From Paucibacter sp. TC2R-5 (lineage in GTDB: Bacteria; Pseudomonadota; Gammaproteobacteria; Burkholderiales; Burkholderiaceae_C): 64,000 nucleotides of DNA. The notes under the pieces were generated by a model. That model saw only the letters and a program-made list of their open reading frames with translations, had not been told where the DNA came from and did no database searches. The translations under genes were made by a program, and so were the position numbers. The number at the start of each line of letters is the position of its first letter. Within the stretch, counting starts at the first letter, position 1. The stretch is from the NCBI RefSeq assembly GCF_025717605.1, contig NZ_JAJIRQ010000006.1:130015-194014 (forward strand). Reading direction: 5' to 3'. This document shows positions 56,390 to 63,965 of this stretch, in pieces.

Positions 56390-56500
56390 GCCTAACGTCA
56401 AAGCTGAGCTGCGAGCAGCGGATGGGCACGAAAGGCCCAGAATGAAATGGGGGCCTGAAGTGGCCAGCCGTCGCGAGTCGGCTCGAACGCCAGGTTAGGC
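56390..56500 (-). repeat. attC 3 (class B variant)
   Basis: R'' GCCTAAC, R' GTTAGGC. Shares arm changes with attC 15 (AAAGCTGAGCTGCGAGCAGC-type left arm). R'' is the complement of attC 4's R' half. Its R'' supplies the stop codon of the cassette 3 gene. Confidence 0.92.
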
Positions 56501-56749
56501 ATCTGGCGCCTTCCTTGCAGCCCGAGCTACTGCTTTGCTTGCTTTTAGCGTGGCCTCTGCTTCTTCCTGAGTTGGGAGGGTTTTGTCCTCAATTAGAGTG
56601 TGCCAGGCGCCGCAGTTGGGGTCTGGGCAACCACATGATGTGACACGGACTGGATGCCGCGTACCACTGCGCTTCTGTATTGCGTTGGTGCGTTCCTCGC
56701 TCTTGATCGTGTCGACGATCGCGCCGGGTCGAAGGAATTTTCCGCTCAT
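56495..56749 (-). CDS. Small Cys-cluster protein of unknown function (cassette 3)
   Basis: An 84-residue protein. A metal-site-like cluster SCGCPDPNCGAWHTLIED lies near the middle, followed by a helical Ala/Lys-rich C-terminus. The stop TAA is part of the attC R'' box. ATG lies 19 bases from attC 4. No family recognised. Confidence 0.65.
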   Translation of the reverse strand: MSGKFLRPGAIVDTIKSEERTNAIQKRSGTRHPVRVTSCGCPDPNCGAWHTLIEDKTLPTQEEAEATLKASKAVARAARKAPDA

Positions 56750-56768
56750 TGGTGATCTTCCTACTGAT

Positions 56769-56879
56769 GCCTAACGTTCGAGCTGAGGGGCCGCAGCCAG
56801 CTGGCCGCGCGGAGCTGAAAATATACAGGCAGCGTAGCGCGGCCAGCTGGCGGAGGTCCACTCGAGCGACCGGTTAGAC
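56769..56879 (-). repeat. attC 4 (class A)
   Basis: R'' GTCTAAC, R' GTTAGGC. Inner arms GCCAGCTGGCCGCGC and its complement form a long stem. R'' is the complement of attC 5's R' half. Confidence 0.92.
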
Positions 56880-56885
56880 CGCATG

Positions 56886-57491
56886 CTATTTGAGGCGCTG
56901 CGTATCGAAGGCAACTACATCTCCTTCCTTGGCTCCCTCGCGCCAAGTCACCGCAAGCAGTGGCTTTGCATCACCCCGAACAATCTTCTCCACAAGTGCT
57001 TTCACGTCAGCAAAGGCGGGCTCACCATTGAACATGGCGTACCACGAAATGATGCCTTGTCTTTCCTCTGAGACGTGAAACACAAAACCAGCACCTCCGA
57101 GAACGCCTGCCGTGCCGCTATAGAGAACTTGGATTTCGCTAGCGCCGTCAGGGCGGGATACAGAGAACTCATACAAGAGCGTGCTGAGCCCTTTCTCCCA
57201 GGGGCTATACCCCGCGGACACTGCCACATCCCCGACTAAAAAGGTTTCGACTATGCAGTGTGAGGATGGGGTGGAGTGCTTCAGATGGAAGTTCTTCTCT
57301 CCTTGAGATTCAAGTTCCTTGGCAACGATAAAGAGCGTTGAGGACTCGAAACGTTCGCTAGCCTTTGCCTTCTCTGGCGGCGCATCTGTGCAACCACCCC
57401 CACCAGGCGCAGCATTCACGGCCGTTCCCATCAAGCAACTGAGAACCACCGAGATTCCGAAGATGCGAAACGCCCGTTCGTACAAATTCAT
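56886..57491 (-). CDS. Exported protein of unknown function (cassette 4)
   Basis: A 201-residue protein with a signal peptide (ISVVLSCLMGTAVNAA cleaved near residue 31), then GGGGCTDAPPEKAKASERFE. Mature part is mixed alpha/beta with two cysteines. Start at the ATG 41 bases from attC 5; longer in-frame readings pass through attC 5 and were rejected. No family recognised. Confidence 0.7.
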   Translation of the reverse strand: MNLYERAFRIFGISVVLSCLMGTAVNAAPGGGGCTDAPPEKAKASERFESSTLFIVAKELESQGEKNFHLKHSTPSSHCIVETFLVGDVAVSAGYSPWEKGLSTLLYEFSVSRPDGASEIQVLYSGTAGVLGGAGFVFHVSEERQGIISWYAMFNGEPAFADVKALVEKIVRGDAKPLLAVTWREGAKEGDVVAFDTQRLK

Positions 57492-57532
57492 GAGTGCCCT
57501 ATTCGATGAAGTCAACGGTCGTGTCACGTGCG

Positions 57533-57643
57533 GTCTAACGTTCGAGCTGAGGGGCCGCAGCCAGCTGGCCGCGCGGAGCTGAAAATACACAGGCAGCGTA
57601 GCGCGGCCAGCTGGCGGAGGTCCACTCGAGCGACCAGTTAGAG
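57533..57643 (-). repeat. attC 5 (class A)
   Basis: R'' CTCTAAC (off-consensus first base), R' GTTAGAC. The two boxes do not match each other, but R'' is the exact complement of attC 6's R' half GTTAGAG. Confidence 0.92.
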
Positions 57644-58000
57644 CGCATTTTCTGCATCGACTCGATGATACGTGGCATGTGACTCGACCCACTTGCCCTG
57701 TTCTCGATGCTGCCAGGATCTTGACTCTGGAACAAACGGGCATAGCTCAACATGGACTGTTTCTGTTTCCTTCCACATGGCCCCCTTGTAACGCAGCTCG
57801 AGAACAAGTACCTCGCCGATGACCTCGTCAACAGTGATGGGCCTATCCAGCTGGACGACCGCCGCAGGTATCGCGTTCTGCCCTGGTATGAACGCGACAA
57901 GCGTACCGAAGTAGCTTTGGCCATTCGGCAACCAGCGCGGCTCGTAGTCGTAGCCCCCGCTAAGACGCAGGCGATCACCGACGGAAAGTGCTTGGGGCAT
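57638..58000 (-). CDS. Cytoplasmic beta-rich protein of unknown function (cassette 5)
   Basis: A 120-residue protein. LSVGDRLRLSGGYDYEPRWL, GTLVAFIPGQNAIPAAVVQL and LVLELRYKGAMWKETETVHV suggest a small SH3-like beta barrel. Stop TAA comes from attC R''. ATG lies seven bases from attC 6. Known families not recognised. Confidence 0.68.
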   Translation of the reverse strand: MPQALSVGDRLRLSGGYDYEPRWLPNGQSYFGTLVAFIPGQNAIPAAVVQLDRPITVDEVIGEVLVLELRYKGAMWKETETVHVELCPFVPESRSWQHREQGKWVESHATYHRVDAENAL

Positions 58001-58007
58001 CGATGCG

Positions 58008-58118
58008 CTCTAACGTTCGAGCTGAGGGGCCGCAGCCAGCTGGCCGCGCGAAGCTGAAAATATACAGTCAGCGTAGCGCGGCCAGCTGGCGGAGGTCCAC
58101 TCGAGCGATAGGTTAGGC
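58008..58118 (-). repeat. attC 6 (class A)
   Basis: R'' GCCTAAC, R' GTTAGAG. R'' is the complement of attC 7's R' half. Confidence 0.92.
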
Positions 58119-58119
58119 C

Positions 58120-58533
58120 TCATTCGGATTGTTTAGCAAGGAAGGCTGAGGTAATGACGGAATAGCCCTTGGGGGAAAGGCTCGACGGAGGATCTGCTCG
58201 CACGGCCTGCATGTCAATTTGACCGTCTGCGGTCTTGCGAACAGCGCGTAGTTTGCATGGAACTAGCGTGAAGAGAACGAGCGCAGCGCCAACCTTGGTT
58301 GCTTGCTCGCGAGCCTCGCGGCCGACACCTTGGCCACCACGCCCAACGAACTGCGCCGAGCCAATTTGGAGGAAGCCGAGGCCAGTGTATTTGGCAACTT
58401 CGGCTTGCAGATCTGCGCACATAAGAACCTGTACGGCGGCCAAAGGTGTAGCCGCCAGCGCCAACGCCACCTCCGCAGCGGTAGCCATTGACTTGTAGTT
58501 CTCTGCAAAGTGCGTATGAGCTTCGATCTTCAT
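58120..58533 (-). CDS. Protein of unknown function (cassette 6)
   Basis: A 137-residue protein: a short N-terminal polar segment, an Ala-rich helical stretch (MATAAEVALALAATPLAAVQ), then FLQIGSAQFVGRGGQGVGRE and a mixed C-terminus. The stop TGA falls one base before attC 6. Start is 68 bases from attC 7. No family recognised. Confidence 0.65.
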   Translation of the reverse strand: MKIEAHTHFAENYKSMATAAEVALALAATPLAAVQVLMCADLQAEVAKYTGLGFLQIGSAQFVGRGGQGVGREAREQATKVGAALVLFTLVPCKLRAVRKTADGQIDMQAVRADPPSSLSPKGYSVITSAFLAKQSE

Positions 58534-58601
58534 GCTTTCAAACTCAACCGGCTCTTGTGTACTCCGGCAATGACGCCGACGTGTGGAGTGGTGTTACTGA
58601 G

Positions 58602-58712
58602 GCCTAACGTCGAAGTTGAGCCGCGAGCGACGGCTGGGCGCGGAAGGCCCAGAATGAAATGGGGGCCTGAAGAGACCAGCCGTTGCGAGTCGGCTCGAAC
58701 GACCGGTTAGAG
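58602..58712 (-). repeat. attC 7 (class B)
   Basis: R'' CTCTAAC, R' GTTAGGC. R'' is the complement of attC 8's R' half GTTAGAG. Confidence 0.92.
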
Positions 58713-58748
58713 CGCATTTCTTCCAACCTCTGAATTCATAACATTTAC

Positions 58749-59033
58749 CTACCGTTTTGCGCCAAGTACAACCGCAGCCCAAAGCGCAAAAAGCAAAAGG
58801 GGAAATGCTACACAAAGCGCGACTTCCAATTTTGCTTTGCCGCGCAGCATATTCTTGCGCCATAGGTAGCCGACATACGCCACGAGCGAAGGAGTGCCAA
58901 CGAATACAGCGAACAGCATACCAAGGCTGGCAATACCAGACCAGGTGCCGGTGGCCCAGTGCACTAGTGCGGCCAGCAATGCACCGTAGGAGGCAGCGAT
59001 TACCGGCCAGACAACTTTTCGCGTGGTCAGCAT
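58749..59033 (-). CDS. Three-helix membrane protein (cassette 7)
   Basis: A 94-residue protein with three hydrophobic segments (VVWPVIAASYGALLAALVHW, SLGMLFAVFVGTPSLVAYVG, CVAFPLLLFALWAAVVLG) and basic loops. ATG lies five bases from attC 8. Earlier in-frame readings run through attC 8. Function unknown. Confidence 0.7.
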   Translation of the reverse strand: MLTTRKVVWPVIAASYGALLAALVHWATGTWSGIASLGMLFAVFVGTPSLVAYVGYLWRKNMLRGKAKLEVALCVAFPLLLFALWAAVVLGAKR

Positions 59034-59038
59034 TTGCG

Positions 59039-59149
59039 CTCTAACGTTCGAGCTGAGGGGCCGGAGCCAGCTGGCCGCGCGGAGCTGAAAATACACAGGC
59101 AGCGTAGCGCGGCCAGCTGGCGGAGGTCCACTCGAGCGACGGGTTAGAC
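59039..59149 (-). repeat. attC 8 (class A)
   Basis: R'' GTCTAAC, R' GTTAGAG. R'' is the complement of attC 9's R' half GTTAGAC. Confidence 0.92.
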
Positions 59150-59150
59150 C

Positions 59151-59675
59151 TCACCGCGCACCCCCTAATGCACGAGGGCTACAAAGGTCGTGGTAGCTCG
59201 GTTGTGCTTGGTTGGGTGACGTGACTGCCTCCAGAACAGCCTGGCGGGACCAGTCCGTTGAACTGTCCGCGACGGCAAACCACGCCGTCGGTGAAAGTTT
59301 GGTGCAGAACGTGTTGCCAGCACGGCCTTGGCGCTTCGAGTTGACTCCGAATTGGCGAAGCATGGCTTGCTCATACTCGTGGTCGTACTGCCAGGAGGAG
59401 TAGACCAGCTTCGAGCTTTTGTTATTTGAGTCAATTCTGAACACGACATAGGCCGTGCCATCTTGCTTGCCGGTCAGGCGGGCCGCCAGTGGCCCACTCA
59501 ACTCGTAGTGCCGAAACTCTCTCGAGTCGGGTCCGCCTGGCAAGAGGTGTTTTGCGCCAGCCTTCTGAAGGAGCTCCTCGAAAGATTGACCAATGCGGAC
59601 CGGGAGCGCTTGATCTGCGGCAGCCGCTGTGTAGGCAGCTGCTATCGCTGTGATGATCCATATCCTCAGGTTCAT
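59151..59675 (-). CDS. Exported protein of unknown function (cassette 8)
   Basis: A 174-residue protein with signal peptide MNLRIWIITAIAAAYTAAAA. Mature part contains VRIGQSFEELLQKAGAKHLL and a single Cys pair (FCTKLS, DLCSPR). ATG lies five bases from attC 9; the stop is just before attC 8. No family recognised. Confidence 0.68.
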   Translation of the reverse strand: MNLRIWIITAIAAAYTAAAADQALPVRIGQSFEELLQKAGAKHLLPGGPDSREFRHYELSGPLAARLTGKQDGTAYVVFRIDSNNKSSKLVYSSWQYDHEYEQAMLRQFGVNSKRQGRAGNTFCTKLSPTAWFAVADSSTDWSRQAVLEAVTSPNQAQPSYHDLCSPRALGGAR

Positions 59676-59680
59676 GTGAG

Positions 59681-59791
59681 GTCTAACGTTCGAGCTGAGG
59701 GGCCGCAGCTAGCTGGCCGCGCGGAGCTGAAAATATACAGGCAGCGCAGCGCGGCCAGCTGGCGGAGGTCCACTCGAGCGACCGGTTAGGC
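59681..59791 (-). repeat. attC 9 (class A)
   Basis: R'' GCCTAAC, R' GTTAGAC. R'' is the complement of attC 10's R' half. R'' supplies the stop of the cassette 9 gene. Confidence 0.92.
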
Positions 59792-60067
59792 ATTTCGAGC
59801 CCGAGCAAACTCGAAGCAGCCTTCGCAAACCCATCGAAATTTTGCGTGATTTTCTGATTCGTCATTCCACTCACCGGCCTGAATCGCACATTTCTCGCAC
59901 TCTTCACACCAGCCCTGTGCCCACGGATCATCGGGAGTTGGAGGATCTGCTGGCGTGAAGAAGCCTAGACCAGATCCGTGTTGAAGATGCTGACAAATGA
60001 AGGCAGGCTTCCTGCGTCCATGAATGGGGCAATCCATGAAGCTTTCGGGCGTCAAAGGATTCGCCAT
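59786..60067 (-). CDS. Cys/His-rich putative zinc-binding protein (cassette 9)
   Basis: A 93-residue protein with a run of metal-ligand pairs: CPIHG near residue 13, ICQHLQHG, WCEECEKC near 54 and VCEGC near 81. This gives two likely zinc sites. No signal peptide. Stop TAA from attC R''; ATG nine bases from attC 10. Might bind nucleic acid or protein; no family recognised. Confidence 0.7.
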   Translation of the reverse strand: MANPLTPESFMDCPIHGRRKPAFICQHLQHGSGLGFFTPADPPTPDDPWAQGWCEECEKCAIQAGEWNDESENHAKFRWVCEGCFEFARARNA

Positions 60068-60076
60068 GAATCAAAT

Positions 60077-60187
60077 GCCTAACGTCGAAGTTGAGCCGCG
60101 AGCGGCGGCTGGGCACGGAAGGCCCAGAATGAAATGGGGGCCTGTAGTGACCAGCCGTTGCGAGTCGGCTCGAACGCCAGGTTAGCC
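60077..60187 (-). repeat. attC 10 (class B)
   Basis: R'' GGCTAAC (off-consensus), R' GTTAGGC. R'' is the complement of attC 11's R' half GTTAGCC. Confidence 0.92.
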
Positions 60188-60739
60188 CGCATTCAGCGGC
60201 TCCTCGGTAAAGCTACTGAGGTCGGCCTCACCATAAAAGGCGTTTACAGAGATCGCAAACGGTGATGGCAAAGTGGTAACCAGCAAGATAGTTCCGTTGC
60301 CGTCGCGAACTTTGATACCACCCACGTAAGTACATGCAGCGAGCGCAGTTTGCGGTGCTTGGCCAGGCACGCCCTGGCACTGCATCATTGGGGAAGATCC
60401 AAGCGCACCTTCGCACCCAATGCCAGGGTCCAACCAGTCCTGAGTGCGGAGCAGATATACCTCGATAGGCGGCGCAAGTTGGAAATCTCGGACTTCCGAA
60501 GCAGAGAAGTGGGCTACAGAGGCTGCGGTGATTGGAAAGACTTCAAACCTGGGTTGCAGCATCTCCTCGTCAGCGTGGATAGAAATCACTTCACCGGTTG
60601 CAAGGGCTATCTGAAGGCCGCCGTATATTTCTGTGGTGCCGGTGGCGCGTGCGCTGACGCCAATGCGAACTACGCCACCCTTGATCGCCGAAAGGGTGGC
60701 GGATACAGCGGCTGGTAGATCAAGCTCGTAGGTGTGCAT
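60182..60739 (-). CDS. Protein of unknown function (cassette 10)
   Basis: A 185-residue, beta-rich protein: MHTYELDLPAAVSATLSAIK, GGVVRIGVSARATGTTEIYG, IEVYLLRTQDWLDPGIGCEG. No signal peptide. Stop TAA from attC R''; ATG five bases from attC 11. No family recognised. Confidence 0.65.
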   Translation of the reverse strand: MHTYELDLPAAVSATLSAIKGGVVRIGVSARATGTTEIYGGLQIALATGEVISIHADEEMLQPRFEVFPITAASVAHFSASEVRDFQLAPPIEVYLLRTQDWLDPGIGCEGALGSSPMMQCQGVPGQAPQTALAACTYVGGIKVRDGNGTILLVTTLPSPFAISVNAFYGEADLSSFTEEPLNAG

Positions 60740-60744
60740 TTGCG

Positions 60745-60855
60745 GGCTAACGTCGAAGTTGAGCCGCGAGCGGCGGCTGGGCACGGAAGGCCCAGAATGA
60801 AATGGGGGCCTGAAGTGACCAGCCGTTGCGAGTCGGCTCGAACTACAGGTTAGAG
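60745..60855 (-). repeat. attC 11 (class B)
   Basis: R'' CTCTAAC, R' GTTAGCC. R'' is the complement of attC 12's R' half GTTAGAG. Confidence 0.92.
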
Positions 60856-61548
60856 GGCACTTCCGACCTCCCGCATGAACTTGGATACGACCACGGACGC
60901 ATCTTTCGGTCTTGCCTGAAGTAAGCAGTGCGGCGCCTCGATTTGTACCACTTCTACCGACGGCAGTAGCACCTTGATGTGCGCAGCCGCGCTCTTGGGT
61001 ACAAGGCGATCCTGCATGGCACGCAAGTAAATGCAGGGCATCCGAACCCGAGCCAATGCCGCAGACACATCTACTGCCAGGACAGCGCGCACCCGCGCTC
61101 GCAAGACTTCGGATGAAACTTGCCCAACTGCCCCGGCAACTGCGCGCCGCAGCGTTGGACTACTGAACCTCCCGAGTAACATTTGACTGAGCGCAACTGA
61201 CGGCATGCTCCGGAATGGAACAAGAGGAAGCAAGGCAGAGGCGCCGGACAAGCTCGGACGCGGATTACGAGCAAAGGTGCAGCAGAGAACCAATCCCTTC
61301 AGCGAAGGCGGAGATTCCGCCGCGAGCGCAATGGCAATAGGTCCAGAGAACGACTCACCCAGAAGTACATAGGGCTCGTTAACCGGGAGCAGCTTACGAA
61401 CAAAGTCCTGAAGCTCCTCGTACCCGAGCGCAACGTCTCTCGGATAGCGAACCACTTGGACTTTGACCTGCCCGTGGAAAGCCTCGACCAACGGATCGAA
61501 TAGGTCACCGGTTCCGTCCAACCCGGGAAGTAGAACCAGTGTCAGCAT
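60850..61548 (-). CDS. Alpha/beta hydrolase (cassette 11)
   Basis: A 232-residue alpha/beta hydrolase. Oxyanion region LLPGLDGTGDLF at the N-terminus, nucleophile S66 in VLLGESFSGP, acid D180 in LRAMQDRLVP and H207 in IEAPHCLLQ complete a normal triad. It is cytoplasmic with no signal peptide. Substrate unknown; esterase or thioesterase activity is typical. Stop TAA from attC R''; ATG four bases from attC 12. Confidence 0.85.
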   Translation of the reverse strand: MLTLVLLPGLDGTGDLFDPLVEAFHGQVKVQVVRYPRDVALGYEELQDFVRKLLPVNEPYVLLGESFSGPIAIALAAESPPSLKGLVLCCTFARNPRPSLSGASALLPLVPFRSMPSVALSQMLLGRFSSPTLRRAVAGAVGQVSSEVLRARVRAVLAVDVSAALARVRMPCIYLRAMQDRLVPKSAAAHIKVLLPSVEVVQIEAPHCLLQARPKDASVVVSKFMREVGSAL

Positions 61549-61552
61549 TGCC

Positions 61553-61663
61553 CTCTAACGTTGAAGCTGAGGGGCCGCAGCCAGCTGGCCGCGCGGAGCT
61601 GAAAATATACAGGCAGCATAGCGCGGCCAGCTGGCGGAGGTCCACTCGAGCGACCGGTTATGC
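61553..61663 (-). repeat. attC 12 (class A)
   Basis: R'' GCATAAC (off-consensus), R' GTTAGAG. R'' is the complement of attC 13's R' half GTTATGC, another private variant shared by one cassette's two ends. Confidence 0.92.
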
Positions 61664-61697
61664 CTCACTGGCGCCGCCCCGTGGTTTCCGGTTTTGA

Positions 61698-62057
61698 TTA
61701 GAAGACTTCGTTCCCTACCACCGCCCACGCGAACTGGATAGCGCGGCTTGCCTGATAAGGATTGTTCTGAGAACCCGACGCCGAACAAACCCTCTGTATT
61801 CCTGCCGTGAAGGCAGCGTTTGCGCCTGAGCCTTCCGCCTCTAAATGCGCTTCCATGGATTTGTGCGTAATCTTGAAGATTGGGACACCGTACCCATACG
61901 ACATGTAGAACTGCGGATTCTCCTTGGGGCCGGCATAGGCCTCTGTGAAGACGCTCATGCACGCTGCGCGGAGCGCGTTGCTTCGACGACGAGCCCATAC
62001 TATGAATCCGGCTGCTGACGCGATCAGGAGAAGTCCGACGATTAACAGTGGCTGCAT
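61698..62057 (-). CDS. Single-helix membrane protein (cassette 12)
   Basis: A 119-residue protein with an N-terminal membrane helix (LLIVGLLLIASAAGFIVWA) and basic RRRS after it, then a soluble domain with FTEAYAGPKENPQFYMSYGY. ATG 39 bases from attC 13; longer in-frame readings run through attC 13. No family recognised. Confidence 0.65.
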   Translation of the reverse strand: MQPLLIVGLLLIASAAGFIVWARRRSNALRAACMSVFTEAYAGPKENPQFYMSYGYGVPIFKITHKSMEAHLEAEGSGANAAFTAGIQRVCSASGSQNNPYQASRAIQFAWAVVGNEVF

Positions 62058-62096
62058 AAAATTGGCGCGGTAGGCAAGAGCTCCGGTTTTCGTGAG

Positions 62097-62207
62097 GCAT
62101 AACGTCGAAGTTGAGCCGCGAGCGGCGGCTGGGCACGGAAGGCCCAGAATGGAATGGGGGCCTGTAGAGGCCAGCCGTTGCAAGTCGGCTCGAACGAATG
62201 GTTAGGT
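62097..62207 (-). repeat. attC 13 (class B)
   Basis: R'' ACCTAAC, R' GTTATGC. R'' is the complement of attC 14's R' half GTTAGGT. R'' supplies the stop of the cassette 13 gene. Confidence 0.92.
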
Positions 62208-62804
62208 TGCACCGCATGACAGCAGAACATTTCTTTGCTTCAGATGCTCGGTGACAGTGCCCTTCGGGGCGTGAATGCGGTATTCGTAACTCATGCCTCT
62301 GGCTGCCTTGTAGCTCTCAGCAGCCTGATTGACCGTTCCACACGCCTCGTTGTTCTTCTTGAGGCGCGCTTGAGCCTCTAGCAGCAGCAACAAAACTTGG
62401 GTTCTCTCTGCTGGTGATGCCGCGACTGCTTGTGACGAGAGGCCCTTCTGCAAATTTGATTCTGCTTTTGCATTGAATTCGTTGATGCGGGCGGGTAGGC
62501 CCTCCGAGCCACCAAGCTCAGCAACTCGCGAGGAGAAGATGCGAGATTGCTGAAATGTTGGTGACGCAATGAACTCACCGTATTCAAGCTGCACAACTGC
62601 TAGGTGAACGAATTGATCAGTTGAGGCCAAGCCTTCCATCGACTCCCGCAAGAGGCGCTCTGCTGGAACCGGCCTGCCATCCTTGAACAGTTCAACCGCC
62701 TGCCAATATTTCTTCCAGGGGTCGCTGGTTTCAGGCACGAGAGCGGCTGAACAACCGGCCAAGACCGCGACAAAGACGAGTACGGCATATATGCGCTTAA
62801 GCAT
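62202..62804 (-). CDS. Lipoprotein of unknown function (cassette 13)
   Basis: A 200-residue protein with lipoprotein signal MLKRIYAVLVFVAVLAGCSA (Cys18). The mature part is helical: WKKYWQAVELFKDGRPVPAE, VLLLLLEAQARLKKNNEACG. Repeated helical pairs could be TPR-like. Stop TAA from attC R''; ATG 14 bases from attC 14. No family recognised. Confidence 0.72.
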   Translation of the reverse strand: MLKRIYAVLVFVAVLAGCSAALVPETSDPWKKYWQAVELFKDGRPVPAERLLRESMEGLASTDQFVHLAVVQLEYGEFIASPTFQQSRIFSSRVAELGGSEGLPARINEFNAKAESNLQKGLSSQAVAASPAERTQVLLLLLEAQARLKKNNEACGTVNQAAESYKAARGMSYEYRIHAPKGTVTEHLKQRNVLLSCGAT

Positions 62805-62818
62805 TTTCTTTTCCTGCA

Positions 62819-62929
62819 ACCTAACGTTCGAGCTGAGGGGCCGCAGCCAGTTGGCCGCGCGGAGCTGAAAATATACAGGCAGCGTAGCGCGGCCAGCTGG
62901 CGGAGGTCCGCTCGAGCGACTGGTTAGCC
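62819..62929 (-). repeat. attC 14 (class A)
   Basis: R'' GGCTAAC, R' GTTAGGT. R'' is the complement of attC 15's R' half GTTAGCC. The cassette 14 gene reads through the whole site. Confidence 0.92.
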
Positions 62930-63396
62930 GGCTCGAATACGTGACGCTCGCCGTCAATCAGAATGAAATCCGGTATGCCGGCTTTGAATAGAACAACGTT
63001 TCCGTGCTCAGCGCGAACGGGGAATAGCAATACTGTGGCACTGGCGATGCTAGGCGGCTCGGAAAATGAGAACCCACTAAATCGCCCCAAATATTTTCCT
63101 GCTTCGGAAAATATGAGCAACCGATTTGTAGCGCGGCCGGCAGGACCCCATACGGTGGAAAGGAAGCCGATTTGCAAATGTGAACTGTCTTCCGTTGAGA
63201 TGGTTCCGACGCGTGTGAATTGTTCTTTTGAGAATCCATCTTCCCAAGATCCTGCGGCAGCAGCGCGAGCCTCTCGATAAAGTAGCTCGGCTTTGGCTCC
63301 ACCAGTAACCATTCGCTCGCCGACTATGCCCGCATGCGTGCCTCGGGCAAAGAGCAGCAGAAGAAGCGCGGCAATCATTGTGGCGAATGCTTGCAT
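62821..63396 (-). CDS. Exported protein whose C-terminus is encoded by attC (cassette 14)
   Basis: A 191-residue protein with signal peptide (ATMIAALLLLLFARGTHA). The native-looking part ends near FILIDGERHVFEPAN; the next 34 codons, beginning QSLERTSASWPRYAACIFSA and ending APQLER, are attC 14 sequence read in frame, with the stop TAG in the R' box. The gene either uses this tail or has lost its own stop. ATG seven bases from attC 15. No family recognised. Confidence 0.68.
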   Translation of the reverse strand: MQAFATMIAALLLLLFARGTHAGIVGERMVTGGAKAELLYREARAAAAGSWEDGFSKEQFTRVGTISTEDSSHLQIGFLSTVWGPAGRATNRLLIFSEAGKYLGRFSGFSFSEPPSIASATVLLFPVRAEHGNVVLFKAGIPDFILIDGERHVFEPANQSLERTSASWPRYAACIFSAPRGQLAAAPQLER

Positions 63397-63403
63397 TGGA
63401 GAC

Positions 63404-63514
63404 GGCTAACGTCAAAGCTGAGCTGCGAGCAGCGGATGGGCACGGAAGGCCAAGAATGAAATGGGGGCCTGGAGTGACAAGCCGTTGCGAGTCAGCTCGA
63501 GCGCAGGGTTGGGC
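63404..63514 (-). repeat. attC 15 (class B variant)
   Basis: R'' GCCCAAC, R' GTTAGCC. Shares arm changes with attC 3. R'' is the complement of attC 16's R' half GTTGGGC. Confidence 0.92.
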
Positions 63515-63515
63515 G

Positions 63516-63962
63516 TCATCGCGGCGTGGCTATGAATTTGACTTGGCAGGTGTACCCGCCACGTTCGGACTCCAGGTTCTCGGAGACGAATATGTGATAT
63601 CGACCGGAAGTGGTGAACACAAGTTCGTCCATCCTGGATTCTCCCGTCCAAGGAGTCGCGCTGAGCAAGGAAGGGATTTGAGCCGACTTAGCCCGGCCAA
63701 ACTCTGCTGTTGTCATGAGTTGATACACATCTCCTGGCGGCGAACCGACAACAAGCATATATGTGGTTCGATCTGACTCGCGTCCGATCGAGAGTTCCTG
63801 TCCGTGGCCAGGGCCGAGCGAAAGACGAAGGGTTTCCCCCGCATGAAGCGTCTGAGGTGAACACGAAAGAACCCGAGGGTCGTGCTTCCAGCGCTCCAGC
63901 GCAACAGCCATCGGCACCGTTGCAAGGAACGTGATCGCCAATGACCATCGGAGCTTTTTCAT
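63516..63962 (-). CDS. Exported or anchored protein of unknown function (cassette 15)
   Basis: A 148-residue protein with signal or anchor MKKLRWSLAITFLATVPMAV. Mature part is beta-rich: LHAGETLRLSLGPGHGQELS, DELVFTTSGRYHIFVSENLE, ending GGYTCQVKF. The ATG was chosen because a TTG three codons upstream lies in attC 16; only three bases separate the ATG from attC 16. No family recognised. Confidence 0.68.
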   Translation of the reverse strand: MKKLRWSLAITFLATVPMAVALERWKHDPRVLSCSPQTLHAGETLRLSLGPGHGQELSIGRESDRTTYMLVVGSPPGDVYQLMTTAEFGRAKSAQIPSLLSATPWTGESRMDELVFTTSGRYHIFVSENLESERGGYTCQVKFIATPR

Positions 63963-63965
63963 GAC

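Noticed and set aside
57535-57978. 147-residue minus-strand frame crossing attC 5
   Set aside because: It is out of frame with the cassette 5 gene and owes its length to the open frame within attC.
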